Shown piece by piece: positions 8,009 through 10,723 of a stretch of 10,723 nt of DNA. The stretch is from CAYTQK01 sp964439745 (lineage in GTDB: Bacteria; Desulfobacterota; Desulfobacteria; Desulfobacterales; Desulfosudaceae): NCBI GenBank assembly GCA_964439745.1, contig CAYTQK010000099.1, positions 1 to 10,723 on the forward strand, read 5' to 3'. The notes below the pieces were generated by a model, which saw only the letters and a list, made by a program, of their open reading frames with translations, made no database searches and was not told where the DNA came from. Made by a program: the position numbers and the translations under genes. Numbering within the stretch: the first letter of the stretch is position 1; every line of letters starts with the position of its first letter.

Positions 8009-8162
8009 GCGGAAAAAGTACGAAGAAGGAGATCAAAAGCACCGGGAAGCTGTCGAGAAGCGGAATCAATCGCTGGCTGAAGAACGTTGATTCCACAGAT
8101 GCCCGTTATAATTTCCAATTCCTCGTTAAATTCAGTTTATTGACCAGCCGGCGGGAATGACG
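7977..8162. repeat. Possible non-coding element bounded by 9-bp inverted ends
   Basis: CGTCATTCC (7977-7985) and GGAATGACG (8154-8162) form exact 9-bp inverted ends, each continued by imperfect GGCGG/CCGGC-type matches, around a more AT-rich centre. CGTCATTCC is a common start of intergenic repeats in Desulfobacterota genomes (recalled, not checked). The centre carries no recognisable gene. It fills most of the space between the tamB promoter and the ferredoxin-type stop codon and overlaps copy B of the 57-bp repeat. Confidence 0.3.
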
Positions 8163-8173
8163 GCAAGAGCGCC

Positions 8174-9010
8174 TCAGGTTACGTTCACCGCCCGGGAGAC
8201 GCGGGCAATGGCATTATCGATACAGGCCTTATCCTCGATGACCACCCGGATGGCCCCCCGGGGGCAGATATCGGCGCAGCGGCCGCAGCCGCGGCATTGG
8301 TCCTGGTCAATGACCGCGCCCTCCGCCTCCAGACGGATGGCGTCCACGAAGCAGATTCCCTGGGTGCACAGGCCGCAGCCCTGGCAGACATCGGTGACTT
8401 CCAGGTGAATGCCCGGCATGCGGGCGATCTTGTCACCGATTTCCGGCGTCAGATGGGGCAGGATCCGCCAGAGGCAGCAGCAGGGGCAGCAATTGCAGAT
8501 GGTCAGCAGCCGGTCGGCCGGGCCCACGTTCAGCCAGACGCTGTCCAGCCGGTTGTGGCCGATCAGGTGCACCAGCCCGGCCTGGCGGCAGCGGCTGGCA
8601 TGGGCCAGGGCCTCTTCCTCGGACACCAGCCGCCCGAATTTGGGGTTGATATCCCGGGCCGCCTCTCCCAGAAACAGGCAGCCGTATTCCACGGGATAGG
8701 TCTGGCAGCGGGAGGATTCCCGGCAGATGCAGAAGTTCATGATCCAGCGGGCGCTGGCCCGGCGGATGAAGTGATCAACCACTTGCGAGGGCACCGCCAG
8801 GCTGGTCGGCGACGCCAGGGGCCGGTCGACGCGGATGACCGGATCGGCCGGCATGACCCGGTCTTGGGGAAGATAGATGACATCATCGTCTTTAAAAAGC
8901 ATCTCGTCCACCAGCCGGGCCACGGGCCGATAGCGGGTCAGCCGGGACAGAAAAAACCGCGCGAAAAAAGTTTTTTTTATGACCGTCTTAATCCAGTAGG
9001 GACTGCTCAT
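8174..9010 (-). CDS. Cysteine-rich 4Fe-4S dicluster ferredoxin-type protein
   Basis: The 278-aa protein ends in a two-cluster ferredoxin domain (about 207-252): CQGCGLCTQGIC (209-220; the last gap is four residues and lacks the usual Pro) and CRGCGRCADICP (239-250, the classical form). Upstream are two more cysteine groups: C94, C96, C102 and C111 in FCICRESSRCQ...YGC, and a dense CNCCPCCC at 172-179. These could hold another metal centre or disulfides. The N-terminus is basic and amphipathic (IKKTFFARFFLSRL) but not a clear export signal or membrane span. It probably transfers electrons in the cytoplasm or at the membrane face; no partner enzyme is next to it. I chose ATG 9010 because GAGGG lies about 8 nt upstream. 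A longer frame to 9094 exists but has no ribosome site, and its extra residues look non-coding. The 3' end has a broken relative at 871-1017. Confidence 0.82.
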   Translation of the reverse strand: MSSPYWIKTVIKKTFFARFFLSRLTRYRPVARLVDEMLFKDDDVIYLPQDRVMPADPVIRVDRPLASPTSLAVPSQVVDHFIRRASARWIMNFCICRESSRCQTYPVEYGCLFLGEAARDINPKFGRLVSEEEALAHASRCRQAGLVHLIGHNRLDSVWLNVGPADRLLTICNCCPCCCLWRILPHLTPEIGDKIARMPGIHLEVTDVCQGCGLCTQGICFVDAIRLEAEGAVIDQDQCRGCGRCADICPRGAIRVVIEDKACIDNAIARVSRAVNVT

Positions 9011-9095
9011 GCTCACACCCTCGCAAGCAATGAAAAACAGGGCGCCCTCGTCTCGGCCCCTCATCCGCCAATGGCCGGACCGCCTGCTCGACATC

Positions 9096-9111
9096 GCTTC
9101 TATTTATATCA
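9096..9111 (-). promoter_or_regulatory. Candidate extended -10 promoter for the ferredoxin-type gene
   Basis: The minus strand reads TATAAA (9108-9103) preceded by TG and one base (9111-9109). The -35 region is poor (GCGTCA at 17 bp). Transcription from about 9096 would give an ~86-nt leader to the chosen ATG at 9010. The remaining space back to the HNH gene (9112-9277) shows no terminator or gene that I can recognise, so read-through from the HNH gene is also possible. Confidence 0.33.
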
Positions 9112-9277
9112 ACTAGAAGGGCTGCTGACGCCTGCTGCCCTGCTGGACGATATGGTGGGCCTCGCTGCCGCCACGACGCTGACGGTCCTGGTCAGGGAAA
9201 AGAGAAATCGCAAGCTGCCGTCGGTGTCAACAAAGATAAATAGATATACTGGCCCTGGAATTCGCCGTAATTCGCGA

Positions 9278-9670
9278 TCAATCTTTCTTTTTCAGTTTCA
9301 GCAAATCCCCCAACCCGGCCAGGGGCTTGTTGTCGAAATCAGATCGCCGCTCCCGGTCGGGCTCACCGGATGGGTCGTACGCATCAGCCACGGCCCCCCG
9401 GGCGTGCTCGTTTTCATGTCAATAAAGACAGAGCAGCTCCCAGTTGCTGCCGTCGGACGGATTGTTGTCGTGGTTATGATCCTTGTGATGAACGGTCAAT
9501 TCGCGCAGCCGTCGACCGGAAAACTCACGGCCGCAATGGGCGCAGACCGGCGGGAAAAGTTTGAGCGCCCGTTCCCGGTACCCCTTGGCCCGCTGCTCCC
9601 GGCGCCGATAAACTTCAGCCAGCAAACCCTTTACACTGCCGTCATCTGATGAACTTTTTCTGGAGGACAT
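9278..9670 (-). CDS. yajD: YajD-family HNH nuclease with in-frame TGA at a conserved cysteine (candidate selenoprotein or nonsense mutant)
   Basis: Residues 1-83 run to a TGA at 9419-9421 and match YajD-type HNH proteins closely: GYRERALKLFP, the first zinc knuckle CAHC, then RELTVHHKDHNHDNNP and DGSNWELLCLY. In the family (E. coli YajD is 115 aa) the next residue is Cys, completing CLYC before H-x-x-EH. Here that codon is TGA. The same frame goes on with HENEHARGAV, keeping the HxxEH ending, and closes with KPLAGLGDLLKLKKKD, comparable to the FADLKAMMNKKK end of E. coli YajD, before a TGA at 9278-9280. Read through, the protein is 130 residues with residue 84 as Sec. Without read-through it lacks half of the second zinc site. 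The start ATG at 9670 has AGGA 10 nt upstream; a TTG at 9778 would add an unconserved stretch. Family function is a metal-dependent DNA nuclease; the cellular role is unknown. Confidence 0.78.
9386..9408 (-). promoter_or_regulatory. SECIS-like hairpin just after the in-frame TGA
   Basis: Ten nt after the TGA (9421-9419) the mRNA can fold: A9408-G9407 pair with C9387-U9386, C9406-A9405-C9404 with G9391-U9390-G9389, and G9403-C9402-C9401-C9400 with G9396-G9395-G9394-C9393, leaving single-base bulges at G9388 and C9392 and an apical loop GGG (9399-9397). The loop starts 19 nt after the TGA. Bacterial SECIS elements recognised by SelB have a short stem and an apical loop with G at its start, roughly 16-37 nt after UGA, so geometry and loop fit. 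GC-rich coding DNA forms such hairpins easily by chance, so this supports but does not prove the reading. Confidence 0.4.
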
Positions 9671-9835
9671 AACGTATTGTTCCTGGGCGACTTCCGGCGA
9701 TTGCCCCTTGAAGGACCCGGTTGATCGCGACCCTTCGACCTTTGCCGCGGAGCGGACCGGTGAGATTGGTAGAGACAAATTCGGGTTAATTTTTCATATT
9801 TATATCAGAACCGGCCGGAAATGTCAAAAGAGAGC

Positions 9836-9851
9836 GAATTCCACGGAATTC
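9836..9851. repeat. Short perfect inverted repeat upstream of the toxin-antitoxin promoter
   Basis: GAATTCC (9836-9842) and GGAATTC (9845-9851) are separated by two bases. A half-similar GGAATT recurs at 9863-9868. It lies about 30 bp upstream of the -35 box of the toxin-antitoxin promoter, a place where an activator or repressor could bind, but it may be chance. The rest of 9671-9835 shows nothing recognisable. Confidence 0.3.
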
Positions 9852-9881
9852 TGAAATTGTCCGGAATTGTAACGAAACCCT

Positions 9882-9948
9882 TTGACATACCTGATATGAT
9901 TCTTAATAATTATAGTTAAAGATTATGAACGATATAATATGGGGGTGG
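9882..9948 (+). promoter_or_regulatory. Sigma-70-type promoter and ribosome site for the vapBC-like operon
   Basis: A consensus TTGACA (9882-9887) is followed after 17 bp by AATAAT (9905-9910, five of six to consensus), giving a start near 9917. A second perfect TATAAT (9933-9938) has no -35 and would start too close to the ribosome site, GGGGGTGG (9941-9948). That site pairs with the anti-Shine-Dalgarno through one G-U wobble and sits 4 nt before the ATG. VapBC complexes usually repress their own promoter; I see no clear operator palindrome between the -10 and the ATG. Confidence 0.6.
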
Positions 9949-9952
9949 TCAC

Positions 9953-10195
9953 ATGGAAGAAAATAAAATATATAATGACATATTAAACCTTCCTCCGGAA
10001 GCCCAGCAACAAGTATCTGATTTTGTGGATTTTTTAAAATTTCGTTATCTAAAACCGCAACAAACAACCAAAATTTGCAAAGGCAGAATAATTGATTCTC
10101 CTTTCATCGGTATCTGGAAAAACCGAAAAGATATGAGTAACAGCACGCAATGGGTACGTGATCTCAGAAAGAATGACTGGGATGTAAATTCCTGA
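9953..10195 (+). CDS. DUF2281/VapB-type antitoxin
   Basis: The 80-aa acidic-then-basic protein begins with an element typical of DUF2281 antitoxins, LNLPPEAQQQVSDFVDFLKF (11-30), and ends with the block FIGIWKNRKDMSNSTQWVRD (51-70) plus LRKNDW, which recurs in antitoxins paired with PIN-domain toxins and probably wraps the toxin active site. The N-terminal part probably dimerises or binds the promoter. The ATG at 9953 has a GGGGGTGG ribosome site. The stop lies 2 bp before the toxin's ATG, the usual tight antitoxin-toxin order. Base composition is far more AT-rich than the rest of the window (AAA, ATA and AAT codons are frequent), pointing to horizontal gain. Confidence 0.82.
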   Translation: MEENKIYNDILNLPPEAQQQVSDFVDFLKFRYLKPQQTTKICKGRIIDSPFIGIWKNRKDMSNSTQWVRDLRKNDWDVNS

Positions 10196-10197
10196 CC

Positions 10198-10587
10198 ATG
10201 ATTATTGTAGATACCGATATTCTGATTGATGCTGGCCGCAATGTTGAGGATGCATTGGAGTGCCTGGAACAATTGGCAAATAACTCCCCGTTGGCAATAA
10301 GCAGCATCACTCAAATGGAACTGATTGTCGGATGTGAAAACAATAATGAATTAAAATGTCTTGCGCTTTTCCTGGAAAACTTTCACATTCTCCATGTAAA
10401 TGAACAGATTTCTGATACAGCAACAGAATTGTTGAGAACCTATCGTTTGAGTCACGGCCTACTCATCCCGGATGCACTGATTGCCGCAACCTCACTAACC
10501 AGTCAACTCCCTTTTGTTTCAAAAAATCAGCGTGACTTCCGATTCATCGAAAAGCTGAACCTTCTTCCCTATCCCAAGCCACTTTAA
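10198..10587 (+). CDS. vapC: VapC-type PIN-domain toxin ribonuclease
   Basis: The 129-aa product is a complete PIN domain. It starts at the first strand, MIIVDTDILID, giving the catalytic Asp5 (with Asp7 close by). Glu41 is in TQMELIVG, Asp92 in LIPDALIAAT and Asp113 in NQRDFRFI. These four acidic positions are those that bind Mg2+/Mn2+ in VapC nucleases, so the enzyme looks active; known VapCs cut tRNA or rRNA and stop translation until inhibited by the antitoxin. Length is normal for the family. Translation is likely coupled to the antitoxin gene: two bases separate the genes and no strong ribosome site is seen. It shares the AT-rich composition of its partner. Confidence 0.9.
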   Translation: MIIVDTDILIDAGRNVEDALECLEQLANNSPLAISSITQMELIVGCENNNELKCLALFLENFHILHVNEQISDTATELLRTYRLSHGLLIPDALIAATSLTSQLPFVSKNQRDFRFIEKLNLLPYPKPL

Positions 10588-10638
10588 CTCCACAACCCTG
10601 ACATTATTCATAAAGGAATCCGGCATCCAGGCCGGGCC

Positions 10639-10662
10639 TCCGGGGTGTCATGACACCCCGGA
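10639..10662. repeat. Perfect 24-bp palindrome after the toxin gene
   Basis: The half-site TCCGGGGTGTCA is followed immediately by its exact reverse complement. As RNA it could form a 10-bp stem with a 4-nt loop on either strand. No T run follows, so it is not a standard intrinsic terminator, although a stem this stable could slow polymerase leaving vapC. It could also be a protein-binding site or part of the repeat element at the window end. Confidence 0.7.
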
Positions 10663-10706
10663 CAAAGGGGCAAAGGGGTCGCAAAGGGGTCAAGTCTACT
10701 CTTGAC
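10663..10706. repeat. CAAAGGGG direct repeats and GTCAAG/CTTGAC inverted repeat, possible end of a REP/IS200-like element
   Basis: CAAAGGGG occurs three times (10663-10670, 10671-10678 and 10682-10689). The last copy overlaps GTCAAG (10689-10694), which is repeated inverted as CTTGAC (10701-10706) across a 6-nt loop. Similar AAAGGGGTCAAGTC sequences are, from memory, found beside REP-associated (IS200-like) transposase genes in Desulfobacterota. The window ends 17 bases later, so no transposase can be seen. Confidence 0.4.
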
Positions 10707-10723
10707 TCTTCTGCCCATTACCC

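Noticed and set aside
8007..8090. 27-codon plus-strand frame, very rich in Lys, Arg and Glu
   Set aside because: It begins inside repeat copy B, has no ribosome site and resembles nothing I know. A frame this short is expected by chance.
7948..8160. Plus-strand open frame ending ...FQFLVKFSLLTSRRE at the TGA 8158-8160
   Set aside because: It has no usual start codon, its first third is repeat sequence, and I recognise no family. At most it is a remnant, and I cannot support calling it a gene.
9011..9094. Extended N-terminus of the ferredoxin-type protein starting at 9094
   Set aside because: The extra 28 residues lack a ribosome site and look unlike a domain or signal. ATG 9010 has GAGGG at normal spacing. 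A leaderless start near the candidate -10 at 9103-9108 is possible but less likely.
9225..9230. TTGACA on the minus strand as a -35 box for the ferredoxin gene
   Set aside because: No acceptable -10 lies 16-18 bp downstream (the 17-bp position reads TTTCTC).
8297..9649. 450-aa plus-strand open frame across the ferredoxin and HNH genes
   Set aside because: It crosses two genes and their spacer with no recognisable domain. The opposite strand has unmistakable cysteine and HNH motifs, so this frame is a by-product of high GC.
9671..9778. TTG start for the HNH protein adding 36 residues
   Set aside because: The added part has no counterpart in YajD-type proteins as I know them, and ATG 9670 has an AGGA site at 10 nt.

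Overview
The window looks like chromosome of a GC-rich Gram-negative anaerobe, most probably a Desulfobacterota (deltaproteobacterial) sulfate-reducer relative. This is inference from family resemblance: an outer-membrane TamB/Omp85 pair, a cysteine-rich 2x[4Fe-4S] protein, a short single-domain Usp and intergenic repeats of the 'GTCATTCC' kind. No rRNA or other phylogenetic marker is present, and I see no tRNA, rRNA or CRISPR array.

Layout. At 1-261 (+) is the C-terminal end of a GH13 glucan enzyme, probably the branching enzyme GlgB. It converges on a universal stress protein (310-714, -). From 715 to 1128 there is no intact gene. That stretch holds a frameshifted fragment of a ferredoxin gene (871-1017) and one copy of a ~57-bp repeat (1057-1113). 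Next comes a large minus-strand operon: a 1315-aa TamB-domain protein (3969-7916, GTG start) followed, with a 4-bp ATGA overlap, by a 947-aa Omp85/BamA-TamA-type outer-membrane protein with seven apparent POTRA domains (1129-3972). A strong extended -10 box sits just upstream of tamB, next to a second, inverted copy of the repeat (7951-8008). Beyond it are the intact ferredoxin-type gene (8174-9010, -), whose 3' end is the relative of the fragment at 871-1017, and a YajD-type HNH nuclease (9278-9670, -). The right end (9880-10587, +) is an AT-rich vapBC-like toxin-antitoxin pair, followed by a perfect 24-bp palindrome and short direct and inverted repeats that run off the window.

The most interesting point is in the HNH gene. 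Its reading frame meets a TGA exactly where the family has the last cysteine of its second CxxC motif. The same frame then continues for 46 plausible codons to a normal-looking family C-terminus. A 9-bp GC-rich hairpin with a GGG loop begins 10 nt after that TGA, with its loop 19 nt after it, which fits the geometry of a bacterial SECIS element. The gene is therefore either an undescribed selenocysteine-containing HNH protein or a gene with a single nonsense mutation or sequence error.

The genes form no single pathway. The tamB-omp85 pair is an envelope (outer-membrane protein insertion or lipid transport) module. The ferredoxin protein is redox-related and of unknown partner. vapBC is an independently acquired element. 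The duplicated ferredoxin end and the inverted repeats on both sides of the tam operon suggest past rearrangement around it.
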